64,000 nucleotides of DNA from Cardiocondyla obscurior (GCF_019399895.1 NC_091870.1:6369001-6433000), one strand, 5' to 3'. Positions 12,261 through 23,393 are shown, counted from the first letter of the stretch. Made by a program: numbers and translations. Notes: a model not told the origin generated them from the letters alone.

Positions 12261-12818
12261 TGATTCTAATCGCCGCCGTCGGCACGAGCAATCAGAGAGA
12301 TTGGGTAAGGTTACGGTGTCATGGTCAATCGTGTTTGTATTACCAATGGATCAAAGAGGCGAGCTTCTCTCTTTGCTCCTCCGTCGGGGAAAAAGTATCG
12401 AGCGTCTCGAGAGCGTTATACGACGGTTGCGCGATGGTTACCGCGGCGCGAGACTCGGACAACCTATAATCTCGGAATTAACCCTTACCTCCCTTTCTCC
12501 CCCGTCTCCTCCTTTCTATCTTTCGCCTCTGTCTCTTGACGGAGAGTCGCCAGGAGACAGCGGCAATTGGCGCGGAGGGAGAGTGAGCAAGGCCAAGTTT
12601 AGATCATCGACAACGACGACGTCGGTCCCGCGAGTAAACCTCACTCTCTTGGCGAACGACAGCTCGCTCGCTCGCGAGGATCCTAATGAATGAGAGGCAT
12701 TCCCTTTCGTAATCTCATCTCTAATTGCACGTCGCGTAACGGCCTTTTCGATCGATCGTTAAGGTGCCTCGTTCAAGGATCCCTGGCGATGCTCGCGCGC
12801 GTATATCTGGATCTCTAC

Positions 12819-12842
12819 CTCTCTCTCTCTCTTTCTCTCTCC
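12819..12842. repeat. CT microsatellite
   Basis: (CT)n with two T interruptions in a CpG-rich context. It precedes the GCGGAGAC hairpin at 12911. Confidence 0.85.
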
Positions 12843-12910
12843 GTCGTGCGAAATGCGCCCGCAGGCTCTATGATTAACGACGCTAATGGCACCGAGCTCC
12901 GGCGTGCGCG

Positions 12911-12933
12911 CGCGGAGACAATGCGTCTCCGCG
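12911..12933. repeat. Perfect 9-bp inverted repeat, 5-nt loop
   Basis: CGCGGAGAC and GTCTCCGCG flank AATGC. It is followed at once by an imperfect tandem GATGCAGCGC motif (12932-12952). Confidence 0.8.
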
Positions 12934-14309
12934 ATGCAGCGCGATGCAGCACAATGCGACGCGATATATCTGAAAGTCGTCGGCGGTGATCGATCTAACC
13001 GCCGATAGCGCGCGGCGACTACGATTGCCGGCGATTAAGGAGCCGTAATGGCCCGGCATTATGCATACCTCGACGGGGAAAATTGTACCGATTACCGATC
13101 GAAGGATATGTAATTTTTTAATTAAGACACCGCCGGAAGACGGAGAGACTCCGCGTTTTTTTTTGTTTCTCTCTCTCTTTTTTTTTTTTTTTTTTTTAAA
13201 TCCGCATCTTCGTCGCGCTATCTATCCTCCGGATAGTTCACGACGTTATCTACCAGGCTACGAACCACGGCTACGTGTTATTTATTTCTCGCGTTATGAA
13301 AATTATTAGCCGCGTCGAACAATGAATCGCGGAAAAAGGAAAAATTCGTCGTGCCGCCGACACGCGACTTTCGCGTACCGATTTTATAACAGTATCGCCG
13401 TTTCGCCATCTAAGAGTTATTCTTTCCCGGAATAACAGCCCAGGCTGCTACCCACGTTCAAACAATGCAGGTTCACGGGATGACCTTAAAACAATACGTG
13501 GCGTGACGTTGAGATAACATGCGGTTGATGCACGCGTGCGTGCGTGCGTGCCGCGTACATGCATCTACGAAATGTAAGCACAGCCACGTGTTACGAGGCA
13601 ACACGTGTCGCGCGGTGCCAGTGAAAATAAATCACGTGTCTCGGGGGCGAAGGAGCTTCCAGAGAGGGCCAGCGACCGTCGCTCGAAGAAATTCGAGAAA
13701 AAGGCCGAAGTTTGAGACCCTCGTCAGCTAGTCTTGTTCTGTCTCGTGCCATCCACATAAGGAAAAAATAAAAATAAAAAAAAAAAAAAAGAAAGAAAAT
13801 GAGAAACGAAGTGCACGTAGAATAAGATTGCAGTACGTAGTCGTACGCAAAAGGATCACGTTTTTGTTTTGCCGAGGGCAAAAACCTACAAAGGATTATG
13901 TTTCGGTAATATATGTAAAAAGTGAGCTCACGTTTCGCAAGGTTTGAGAATTATTAAAAAAAGAAAAAAAAAACAAACTTGATTAGGAAACTGCAATTAG
14001 GAAGATATCTCTGCGAATTACGTCCGCGAATTATTTAAGTATTGAAATTAGTAAGAGTAAATCGAGCGCGAAATATATATGTACGCATAACGAGGGGACG
14101 GTGCAGCATCCGCGTTTCCGTGCGGGAATACAAATTTACGCCGGGCCGAAAGTAAACTTATGAGAAGTCTTAAACCTGCGCCCCGTTGAGATACCATTAA
14201 CGCTAGCAGCCGGTCGTTTTATGGACAACTTTGTAAGGCGCATTAAAAAATTGATCGTCGGACGTTCTAACGGCCGCTTAACGGGCATAACTCCTTCCCT
14301 CTTTCCCCG

Positions 14310-14666
14310 TAAATCGATGCCTGTCAGACGAGTGACTGACAAAGGAAAGTGTTACCCTATTGGCGCCCTACAAAGAACATACTTGTAAATTTCTACGGGC
14401 GCGTTAATGTTCTTTTTATGCTCGTAACTGGAAGGCCTCCTCGCGTTTATGTCCTTCGTCACATGGCACTCGTTACACGTCGATCGGTGAAGCGTAACTG
14501 TTTTTTTTTTTTCGTTGTAACAATGTTACGCGTAAAAAATAAGAGGAGATTTCATAAATCGATACCTGTCAAGCGCGACCGATTTACGTGGATGATGCCC
14601 CTCGAAGATATATATTTGTAAAGTTCTATGACCGTGAGTGTTAATACCGTTCTTTACGTTCGTCAC
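14310..14666. repeat. Diverged tandem duplication, about 245-bp period
   Basis: Copy A (14310-14428) starts TAAATCGATGCCTGTCAG and copy B (14555-14666) starts TAAATCGATACCTGTCAAG. Both continue with TTGTAAA, TTCTA(C/T)G, then TTAAT, GTTCTTT and CTCGTAAC or TTCGTCAC in the same order. The copies differ by many substitutions and small gaps, so the duplication is old. I found no third copy on either side. Confidence 0.6.
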
Positions 14667-16153
14667 ATTTCTCGCCGGTAGTTGTTTGGTTTATGGCCCG
14701 CGCGAAGAAACGGCCCCGGCCACAATGTTTCGTTAGCACGTGTCAAAAGCGGCCTTTTAGTACGAAAATTTGTACACACACGCTGACGATTTCCGCTTGA
14801 ATAATCAAACGCGTCGCGCCGAGACAAAATTCTCCTTCGCTCGAAACGATGAATAGCGTGAAACAATCCGTGCACGCGAGTCAGAAAGAAACGATGGGAC
14901 TTTTGCGCGAAACCAAGCGGAATGAAAACGATTTCGAAAGTGACGTCAATGGAGGATTCTAATGACGTTCGCGGATCCTTTTGCGGCAGTAACATTCACT
15001 CGGATATTCGCGATTACCGAGCCGAGACGATATTTGCGCGATGACTGTCTACCATTCTCACGGAAGAAGAGAAGGACTCATCGTCGGCTTTGTGAAATGC
15101 AGGTGGGCTGTGGAACTTCGCGCGCATCAACGCACGCACGCACTTACCAAAAGTGTAATCGCTATGACGTTTACACCGCAAATCTGAGATTTTACTCGAT
15201 GAATCAGAGAGATGATGGTGCAACACGTTGCTTTTACAGCTAATAATTTTTCTGCTTGTTCTTAATGAGAAAAAACAGAGAGAGAGAGAGAGATAAAAAA
15301 CAAAAAGATTTTCGCCATAATAGGAATCGACTCGTAATGATGTTGTGTAATTTTAATAGCGATTCGAGGATAGCTAGGCGTTTAGTCAAGAAGTCGATAA
15401 TCTATAATGGAGCTCGGACAGTTTGGCTAAAACAAATATGGAGCGCGCCGTAACATGACAGAGAATTAGCGCGACTGTGCACACTGAATCATCCTAACGT
15501 CTCTGCTAATTGCAAATCGATTGGTAATAGCACACCGACGAGAATGTTTACCGAGGAAACAAGATCAACAGAGCATTATCGCCGTCTATCATGCTACATC
15601 TTTGATCACATTATAGATTATCGACATATTAATTGCCGTATCAAATAATCCGTCTTAAACATCGCCGGGAGTATCTCTCGCTCGCGCGTTTTCGGTCGAA
15701 CAAAGGATCGTTTCCCGCGTGTAAAAACTTTTCAGCGGAGAATATAAATCTCGTGACGTACACTCGTCAAGCGGTTATTACCGCTTTGTGCCCGTGAGGC
15801 AAAGAGATACGCCGAGACGCTCAATTTTCCGATCCCGCACTCCGGAATTACCTAAAGGACGTGTATCGGATCGCAATTACCGGCGTCTCCACGGGCTCCC
15901 TGCTGATTACAAATCGACTTATTACGGGGCACATATGTACGGGGAGGCGGTGTTTGTCGCCGCGCCGGGCGTTATCGCCATGTATCGCGCGGGGTGTACC
16001 AGTTTTGATAGCAGGTCTTGAGGAGTAGCCGGCCGGGCGCGGAGTTGCGGGTGCGCTCGCCAATCCGGGAGCAGTAAGGCAGTGGACCAAGGTAATCTTG
16101 GAGCGTCCCGGCGGTTATCCACGGTGTTTGGCGTGATCTATGTAGTCAGGTAC

Positions 16154-16350
16154 CTGGATCAATATCCAGCGTACATGTTCGAACACCAGCGCGCGTTCCA
16201 GTAGCAACTGCGTTCGTCGCGTTTCGATCTGTCCCTCGCTCTCTCTCTCTTCCTCCGTCTGTCCCTTGGACCTTCCTCGTTGCCCCTCACGAATATACAC
16301 ATGACCAGAGCGTACTACGTGTCTAATTAGCGAGGCAAACAGTGTAGTTT
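16154..16350 (-). CDS. Candidate internal exon, 65 codons, both splice sites good
   Basis: Unknown product. On the minus strand a C/T tract (CCTTCCTTCCCTCCACCCTC) leads to CGGTATCCAG at 16351, and GATCCAG|GTACCTG ends the segment at 16154. Only one of three frames is open; the others stop within 30 bases. It reads TTLFASLIRHVVRSGHVYIR, then a charged Glu/Arg/Gln-rich middle (GQTEEERESEGQIETRRTQL), then LLERALVFEHVRWILIQ. The charged middle followed by a leucine-rich stretch could form a coiled coil or amphipathic helix, which is inference. It starts needing one base and ends in phase 0. No partner exons are established. A plus-strand GTAAGT donor overlaps the acceptor region, so the opposite strand remains possible. 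Confidence 0.33.
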
Positions 16351-16748
16351 CTGGATACCGAATGGTAAGTACACAGCGGCGGGAGGGTGGAGGGAAGGAA
16401 GGCAATGGAGGCAGATACCCCGGCTATTGTTGTGTCGATCCGGGCGCGCACACGGCCGCGCTTTGAAAGTTACTCCTCCGGTCGCTTCCTCGATTGACAT
16501 CACGACACCGAGCTGTTGCCACAATTTCAGATTGAAACGCGGTCGAATTACTTAAACGTCAGTTAATCAATCCGAAGCGCGAAGTCTACGGACAGTCATT
16601 CTATCGTTTTCCGCTCTCTCTCTGCCGTTAAACGTTAAAGATATATAATACATAGCGATCATTCTCTCTTTAAGTATATCGTACATTACCGGCGGGTGTC
16701 ACGCGACCTTGGATTTATTATCGTTTTTACGGTGGACTGAAACCTGCA

Positions 16749-16773
16749 TCTCTCTCTCTCTCTCTCTCTCTCT
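16749..16773. repeat. (TC)12 microsatellite
   Basis: Uninterrupted TC units between two CpG-rich stretches. Confidence 0.9.
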
Positions 16774-17086
16774 TTCCCGGAGAGTGGACGTGAATAACGG
16801 TCCACGACGTTTTAGAGAATGTCGCTTAAAGTTTCTAAATCCACGTACGGAGCGTTAGCCTCCGTTTTATATTCCGCGTCCGACTGGATTAATATAAAGA
16901 TAAAATCTCCAATGGGAGAAGGAAGCGTCGAGATTTTCGGGTCTTTCGACACCGGGTCTCCGTCTCGTCGGAGTAACGGTAGCGTCGGCGACGGGCAGGG
17001 GAAGATGAGATCGACGCCGCGTACCGATCGCGGCGATCCAGGACCTTCGAGGACGCAGCTGATCGCGTGCGTTATGCCGCCGTGCA

Positions 17087-17527
17087 ATGCCTATCCCATC
17101 CAAGGCCAGTTGTACTACAGCTACGCCGTCGTGTTGCATATTACAGCGGAAAATAAATCGTTGCGCAACCGCGCGCGGCCGAAGCACGATGGAGCGCGAG
17201 GGTGCCTGCTCGACGAACGCGCGGTGGCATAAAATTATTGCCTCGTTTATTCCAGGCAATGATCTCATTGCCTGGACGGTGATATCGAGGCATCGATCAC
17301 CGCGACGACGCGGAATCGACGCCGCGCTTCCAGGGGAAAATTTTTCCCTTTTTTTTTTTTATCTTCTTGTTATTAGCTCGAAGCCGCTAAGCTTCTTTTC
17401 TTATTTATCATCTCCGAACGCGCTTCGAATAATATTCATCTTACCGCACGTATCTACGCTCCGCGAAGTTTGTTCCGCGGCTTATAGAAGCGACTTGATT
17501 TCCACGAGCTATCGCGGATATAAATAA
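17087..17527 (+). CDS. Candidate 146-aa frame ending on a polyadenylation signal
   Basis: Unknown product. The frame opens at ATG 17087 (MPIPSKASCTTATPSCCILQ) and ends at TAA 17525-17527, which overlaps AATAAA (17523-17528). A strong internal acceptor, CTTCTTGTTATTAG, lies at 17376, so the last 49 codons (SKPLSFFSYLSSPNALRIIF and on) may instead be a terminal exon. The frame crosses a perfect 24-nt palindrome at 17252-17275 and a T-rich tract that gives an artificial Phe run. An overlapping 137-codon frame at 16819-17232 (MSLKVSKSTYGALASVLYSA) and a minus-strand frame also exist, so coding status is doubtful. Confidence 0.2.
   Translation: MPIPSKASCTTATPSCCILQRKINRCATARGRSTMEREGACSTNARWHKIIASFIPGNDLIAWTVISRHRSPRRRGIDAALPGENFSLFFFYLLVISSKPLSFFSYLSSPNALRIIFILPHVSTLREVCSAAYRSDLISTSYRGYK
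17239..17292. repeat. Nested palindrome
   Basis: The inner arms CCAGGCAATGA and TCATTGCCTGG are perfect (11 bp, 2-nt loop, 17252-17275). Outer arms TGCCTCG (17239-17245) and CGAGGCA (17286-17292) are also exact complements, making a two-stage hairpin or cruciform. Confidence 0.8.
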
Positions 17528-17787
17528 AATAACAAACGCACGTGCACGTCGGTGTAATTTAATTTAATTTATGCCGGTTAATAATCAGCGGGAATATATA
17601 TATATTTTATGCTTAAGCTGTTCTGTAATTAAATATTTCTTATTATATGCACCGAGACACGCTCCCCGACAGGTTCTTGCGTGCGAAATCGCGAGTGAAT
17701 CGGCGCAAAGATGTCGGGATAAAAATAATTTCTTTTTTATTTTTATTTTTTTTTATTTTTTTCTCCTTTTTCTTCCTATTTTTGCAG

Positions 17788-17961
17788 ACATACGCAACGT
17801 GCATTCTTATTCTAAACAGAGACGCTACTGAAATATTACAGACCCTTTATCGCGTCACGGCGATGCGTTTCCTTCTACGTCACGCGCGAGGCGCACGACG
17901 AGGCTCGATTGTCGTCCACTTGAAAATATATAAAAAGCTCGTTAAACCGAGACGCGTGTAG
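17788..17961 (+). CDS. Candidate terminal exon after a very strong acceptor
   Basis: More than 40 nt of nearly pure T/C end in CCTATTTTTGCAG at 17787, among the best acceptors in the window. One frame is open for 57 codons (TYATCILILNRDATEILQTL at the start, basic C-terminus) to TAG at 17959-17961; both others stop within 45 bases. No AATAAA was seen close downstream. It sits 260 bp after the stop of the previous candidate, on the same strand. The product is unknown. Confidence 0.25.
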   Translation, partial: TYATCILILNRDATEILQTLYRVTAMRFLLRHARGARRGSIVVHLKIYKKLVKPRRV

Positions 17962-18061
17962 ATGCAGCCTCCTGCGGGGCACCGGTGTCCGCGCGCAAGG
18001 ACTTGAGGCCCTTAAATTCGGAACCGGGGAGGGGAGAAGGGGGCGGGTGGAGATACGCGCC

Positions 18062-18517
18062 ATGGCGAGAGACCGAGAGGAGGGACCAGTGAGAGTCGGG
18101 TATAAATACACTGGGGGAGATCGAGGTTTCTCTCGGACTAGAACCTTAGCAATAAAAAGGAGGGTACCGAGGAAGAAAATAAGACGAAACGAAGTATATC
18201 GGAGAACCGGCTCATCAGCTGGTCGGACTGGTCTGTTGTGTTGCCGTCCTCCTTCCGCTCACTCTCCACGCTCGGTATCGTCTTCCTTCGTCACGAAAGA
18301 TTGTTACTGCCCTGAATTTTATTCGGAATACGGATGGCCAGTCTCTTGGAGAATCACCGGGGTATCGAGTTTATGGTTGATAAATGATCACCGAAAAGCA
18401 CAGTGTATTAAACCCTTTATGTTCTCGCGTCGGAAAATGCATTGTAAAAAAATAGAATTACATTTTTTTTTTTTATTATCTGATTTTTTTCTCGAGAAAA
18501 TTAAATGTGCCTTGTAG
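18062..18517 (+). CDS. Candidate single-exon 151-aa frame
   Basis: Unknown product. The ATG at 18062 sits in GCGCCATGG, an excellent start context. The frame runs to TAG at 18515-18517, and AATAAA lies 72 bases later. The N-terminal half is basic (ARDREEGPVRVGYKYTGGDR, later KRRVPRKKIRRNEVYRR). The middle is Cys/Trp containing (VTKDCYCPEFYSEYGWPVSW), and the C-terminus has a T-run Phe stretch (ELHFFFLLSDFFLEKI). A canonical TATA box lies inside the frame at 18101. If it drives transcription, the start would lie downstream of this ATG and the frame would not be translated from it. Start context, ORF and polyadenylation signal together are moderate support. Confidence 0.28.
   Translation: MARDREEGPVRVGYKYTGGDRGFSRTRTLAIKRRVPRKKIRRNEVYRRTGSSAGRTGLLCCRPPSAHSPRSVSSSFVTKDCYCPEFYSEYGWPVSWRITGVSSLWLINDHRKAQCIKPFMFSRRKMHCKKIELHFFFLLSDFFLEKIKCAL
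18101..18108 (+). promoter_or_regulatory. TATA box with GC-rich upstream block
   Basis: TATAAATA in GGGTATAAATACACTG, preceded 50-80 bp upstream by GGGGAGGGGAGAAGGGGGCGGG. A start would be expected near 18130. The same bases are codons GYKYT in the overlapping candidate frame, so only one reading is likely. Confidence 0.4.
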
Positions 18518-18588
18518 TAATGTATAATTTTTTTTTTAAATTAACTGTAGCAGCGTGCGACGCGTCGTCTATTATTATTACGACACGC

Positions 18589-18594
18589 AATAAA
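18589..18594 (+). terminator. AATAAA polyadenylation signal candidate
   Basis: ACGCAATAAAGAATAAG, 72 bases after the stop of the 18062 frame, inside an A-rich stretch. Confidence 0.35.
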
Positions 18595-18839
18595 GAATAA
18601 GAAGAAAAAAAAATAATAAAAAGTATAGTATTATGTAAGAATCACGCCGGACACATCGGCGTTTTTCGGCACGCTATCTTCGGCACAATGAACCGCTCTC
18701 GAAACCCGCGTTACGCGGCGAGCACCCTGTATTTAGAGGCGACGGCCTTAGTGGCTCGATCGAGGCTTCCGTGGCGATGCACGGCGTCTTTCTTTATGCA
18801 GTCTTCTTCAACGGCTTCTTGGCAGCCTTAGGCCCGGGA

Positions 18840-19165
18840 GAAGGCTCTCTCGCTCTGCCTCCCTCTTTCTCTTCCCTTCGCAATCTCCCTTTATCTCCTC
18901 CCCTTCTCGTCCTCTCTTGGCGAACCTCCGCGCTTTTTTCCCTCCTCGCGGGAGTCGTCTCCTTTTCTCGTGCGTCCATCTCGATCGCTCTCGCTCTCCT
19001 CGCCGCCTCTTCCTCCGCTCGCCTGTTACCTCGGCATCGCTGTCCTCTGCTCTCCTTTTCCCCGCGTTAGTAGGAAAGCCAAGTGGTCCTTTTGCTCGGC
19101 GTTCACTGCTGGCGCGCGCGGCCGGGAGGCATATAATTTTCTCGGTGTTTTTATTGCGGGGTAAC
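18840..19165. other. CT-rich tract without gene
   Basis: Strongly pyrimidine-rich on the plus strand, which keeps plus frames open to 270 codons with Ser/Leu/Phe/Pro content only. It ends at TTGTCTTCAG|GTGAGC (19171/19172), a consensus donor or acceptor context. The following SRGGGGRGRGGR reading looks like an RGG box but begins exactly at the donor GT, so I treat it as intron-like sequence. Confidence 0.4.
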
Positions 19166-19299
19166 TTGTCTTCAGGTGAGCCGGTCGAGAGGTGGAGGTG
19201 GCAGAGGCCGCGGAGGTAGAGTACTACAAGCACAGCTAACGCGCAGTAGCCTTACTCTCCTCTCCCGTTTCCCTTCTTCCGCCGCCTTCTCTGCGTCCG

Positions 19300-19625
19300 C
19301 TAGGCGAGCCCTCTCTTTCTCTCTCTTTCTCTCACTTCCAGTTCTCTCTTTCTCGCGTTGCTTTTCCCCTTTGCACGCCCTTCGCATCTCGCACTCTTTT
19401 TCTTTCTCTCCCGTTTCTTGGCGCTCCTCCTTTTCTCCTCAGGTGTCTCTGTTCCTTCTCGTTTGCCCTCTCGCCTCCTCCTACCGCCCGCTCGTCTTGC
19501 CCCCCGCCTCATCTCTGCAACGGCAGCACCAGCTACGGCAGCAGCATCCTTCGAAGCGCAAGGATTTTGACCCTCGTTTCGTGTTGCTTGCATTTTGCCG
19601 TAACTTTCCTGACTTTGTTTTTCGC
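19300..19625 (-). CDS. Candidate Arg/Lys/Glu-rich exon or small gene
   Basis: Unknown product. On the minus strand CTCTCTCTTTCTGGGTTCTCTACCCGTAG ends at 19626, a strong acceptor. The frame after it is open 108 codons to TAG at 19302-19300. An internal ATG at 19593 has the context GGCAAAATGC, matching the insect CAAAATG consensus. The reading from there is MQATRNEGQNPCASKDAAAV with an Ala-rich patch, then about 60 residues of Arg/Lys/Glu from purine-rich DNA, so the C-terminal half is low complexity and weak evidence. It may be a nuclear or RNA-associated charged region, which is inference from composition only. Confidence 0.27.
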
Positions 19626-20243
19626 CTACGGGTAGAGAACCCAGAAAGAGAGAGAGAGGGAAGGAAGAGGAGAGAGATAAGTTTGACAAACCGTCGGGTT
19701 CGCCTCCGTTCTTCTTTTCTGCACAAATTATCTCAGGTGTCTAATTCGCTTCTTTTTCTATTTCCGTCGACACCCGCGCTTTCGCCGGCCGAACCGAAAA
19801 GGCTCTGTCAAATCGATTCGATCGGGATGCGATTTTTATTTCCCTCGTCTTTATCTGTATTTAATGTATTTATACCTGCAGGAAATAGGTCCTTTTCAAG
19901 TGTAAAAAAAAAAAGAAAAAAGAAAAAAAAAATGATAAATGCGCATTACGCCGACATAAAACATAGTTTACGCGAAGAGAATATTAAAAGTAACTTTCAG
20001 TTGCGATAGCTCTCCTCATATTTCGCAAGGGCCAACAATGCATTATGCATCCTACGAATCTGACGTTTTTACGTTATGCCCGTGTTCCACCGTCTACACG
20101 TCGTCGTCCGTGATAAATCCATTTGAAATTCACCGTAGAGCGTATTTGTCACCGTGCATGCGAAATTTCGCCTCTCGCCCGGGACTAAATTTCGCACTAC
20201 ATAAATCTTCCCCCGCGCCCCGCCAGTTTTAGTCAAATCTATC

Positions 20244-20486
20244 TCAATTTATGATCCGCCTCTTTAGCCGTAGGCGCAGGATTTTTATACCGAGATACAC
20301 GCTCGCATCCGGAACATCGGCCGTCATCCGGAGCCGCGACTCGTCCGAGATAGCGATCGTGACCCGAAACGTCTTAAACGGCGACGTGCCGCAATGTCCG
20401 TCCGCGTAATTAGACGATTGAGTCGCGCACCTGTGCACTCCCATGAAGTGTCCCGCCACTCGGCACACAATCGTACGCCCGAGTGG
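20244..20486 (-). CDS. Candidate terminal exon, 80 codons
   Basis: A T/C run (TTCTTTTTTTTTTTTCC) then the first AG at 20487 on the minus strand. The frame after it is open for 80 codons to TGA at 20246-20244 (PLGRTIVCRVAGHFMGVHRC near the start, RLRMTADVPDASVYLGIKIL near the end), with no low complexity. A second frame is open for about 70 codons, which weakens the call. No AATAAA follows closely. No family recognised. Confidence 0.25.
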   Translation of the reverse strand, partial: PLGRTIVCRVAGHFMGVHRCATQSSNYADGHCGTSPFKTFRVTIAISDESRLRMTADVPDASVYLGIKILRLRLKRRIIN

Positions 20487-23372
20487 CTCGCCGCATTGAT
20501 AAAGGAAAAAAAAAAAAAGAATTCGCGATTTGTCAATACGGGATCTCGATGGAGATTAGTCACGTGCGGGCGGTAATGCCCCGGCGAACGCGGACGTGTG
20601 TCCACTAGAGCGGATCTATTATCATTGCTATTAGTTGCTTTAGGATCACGGCAGTTCAGAGACAGTCTTAGTGTACGGGTCTTAGGCGAGTCCCTCTCAA
20701 TCCCGCTCGGGATTTGCCCATTATCGCGACGGACAAGTTATCTTAAAACAGTTTATTAATTCTTTTTTTTTTATATATATATATTTTTTAAATTTATTTC
20801 GCACGAATGTCTCTGCTACCTTTCGAAAAAATTAATATCGATCGTATTAATATTGTTTTACTCCGTACAAATATACAAAGCGTTGTCGTAACGTAAATCA
20901 CGTATCATTAGAATTAGAATAAAAATCCGTGCGGCGTGATCATAGACGACATGAAAGACCGTAAACGCATCGGACACGACACGGCTATCGCAATAATCGA
21001 CAATCAGGTGCGCGTTCAGACGACGGTCGAGTAGCGCAGAAGCATTCGCCGGATTCCAATTTCGCGAAGCTCCAACGGAACCCTATTATACGTACGTCAG
21101 AGGCGGAGACGTGCATCGGGAGGCTCACGGTCAAAGCTCGAAGTCGTGCTGCTCGTCCTCGATCGATCGAAGCGCATCGCTGTGGGGATCTCTCGCGCGC
21201 GACCCCTCTCTCTGTCTCTTTCCTTCTCCGTTCGTCCTTCCTCTCGAATCCTCTCGTCTATCTCGAACGCGCCTCCCGGTAGCTCCTGTTTCGATCTCTC
21301 CGGCTGCGCTTGGTAGCGCGAGTAACGCGCCAACTCGCATAGCATATTATTAGCAACATCCCCGATCGCCCCTGTGGGCTACCGTACTACCTCGACACCA
21401 CGCCTCTCTGTTCCTCTCGATACCGAGGGAGACGAGCCATCGCGTCGCGCGTCTCTCATGGACGTGGTCGCGCTACGCGTTGCGCTCACGACGATACGTC
21501 TCGTAGATGCACATTACGCACACGTTAAACCGGCACGTACGATACGCGTACGCATATGCATTTCGTACGGTGTTCTCTCGTGTGCGCGTACCCCGACAAC
21601 GGCAACCGTAGTCTGTGTAGTAGCGAACCGAGCATAAGAGCCGGAGGACAGAAGGAAACGGTCGTAGAGACGAAACGAGATAAACAGATATATATGCGTA
21701 TAGAAAGAGACGGGTGATACGAAGAAGGAGAGACAGTGCCGAGTGAAACGGGGGAGGAAGAGGAGAAGCTTATTGTTGATCGCTAATTATCCTGCCCGGC
21801 AATTACATATAATTATCTGACACGCACGCACATCGACGTGTCCCTTCGCGCCGCGCTTCGCGATATCGGGTGCGTGTGCGCGTGTATATGTCCGTGTGCA
21901 CGGACGGAGTGTCGAGGGTTGGCGGAGGGAAGGCGAAACCGATGTACCCGACAGCGTGACGCCGACCGTAGGGTTATTCCTCTTTTTTTCTCTCGCCCCC
22001 TCTACGGTCCCTCCCGCTTTTTTCTTCTTCCTTTACCTCCCGCTCGTTCCGCCGCCGCTCGCCCTTTCGAGCCTCTCCCGTTCCCTCGAGCCCTCCGTTA
22101 TCACTGTCCAATCTCCTGGCTTTTATCGCCGCAGCGACGCGGCTACCGGTAGCAAAGGTTTTTCGGTTGAACGTCCGAGTGATCGAGAAATCGATTCGTA
22201 CGGGGAGGACGATTTTACATTCCCGACGCAGATGCCGCGTCGCGCGTTGCTCCTTTTCGTAGATTTTTTTATTTTTTATTTTCCGACCCCGTTGTCTTTC
22301 ATCGAATGATCGATGGCGGCTTCGCCGCCTTATACGTAACGGGCCCCGATAAGCGCACGTGCACGCATTACAAAGACGCTGAATTAACATACGAGAATAC
22401 GACGGCTAAATCGCGTTATATAAATAATCAAATAAATAATAAAACGTTGCTAAAGCGCGCGGACAGATGAATAAAAAATGTTTTCCGGAACTTCCGCAAT
22501 TAGCCGTTGCTTCTTGCAAAAATTAACTGCACCGGCCGCCAGTTTCGATAATATTCGATTCGCGCGTTAGAAATTAATCAATTACACAAGACTGATGCAT
22601 TACGTGTTAGAATTTAATTACTTTTTTCACTTATCTGGATCGATTAATCGTTCCTGAGCAAATTGCGCGATTAGATTACTATCTAAACGGAAAAGCCAGT
22701 GCGTTATCACTATGTGTACATTATGAAACCAGTCTTCGCGAGTGCTGCAAACGGCTCCTTTATGTAAGACGGACATTAGTCGCGCGACCGCCGATCCTGA
22801 AATCGATACGCGCTATCGGTGGGTCCATTTCCCTCGATGAGGATCGAACGCGCCTATCGAAGGAACTACGCAGTCGGCTAACGGTACACGCACGTGCATA
22901 TATGATTGCGCCGAAGCCCGATGGACTTGTCGATGCTGTGTAACAGAGATATACACACGTACATACGGACCAATACGCGCGCGGGTTGTTTCTTGCGACG
23001 AGTGCCCACTTATATCTCCTCGACGCCTTTCTGCGGTCAAGCGTCTTCCCTGAAAAACTACGTCGCGCATCATGACAAACGGAAGGTTAAACCGTACGAA
23101 CGGCCGCGTCATATCTCTCTTTCTTACGCGAGAAAACGATCGAAACATCGAATTACGATGATAGAAAGAAAAACGTCCGGCGCAAGTTGCAATCGCGATA
23201 TGTCCTTTTTCCTCCGCTCTTCCTTTTTCTCCCGACGGTCTCTTCATCCGAGCACTCGCTCATCGAGGCGAGATTCAATTATCGCCGTTTCTATCGCGGC
23301 TTCACGGGCGCGTCCGCGTTACGATCGTTAAACGCGAGTCACCGAATGATTCGCGATATTACCCCCGTTGGC

Positions 23373-23393
23373 GGATAATGAGGTTCATTATCC
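23373..23393. repeat. Perfect 9-bp hairpin, 3-nt loop
   Basis: GGATAATGA, loop GGT, TCATTATCC. Isolated, in noncoding sequence. Confidence 0.8.

Noticed and set aside
12235..12693. 152-codon plus frame
   Set aside because: CpG-rich sequence with no splice or polyadenylation support; overlaps other frames of similar quality.
19172..19250. RGG-box-like reading SRSRGGGGRGRGGR
   Set aside because: It begins exactly at a consensus CAG|GTGAGC donor and continues into a CT-rich tract, so it is more likely intron sequence.
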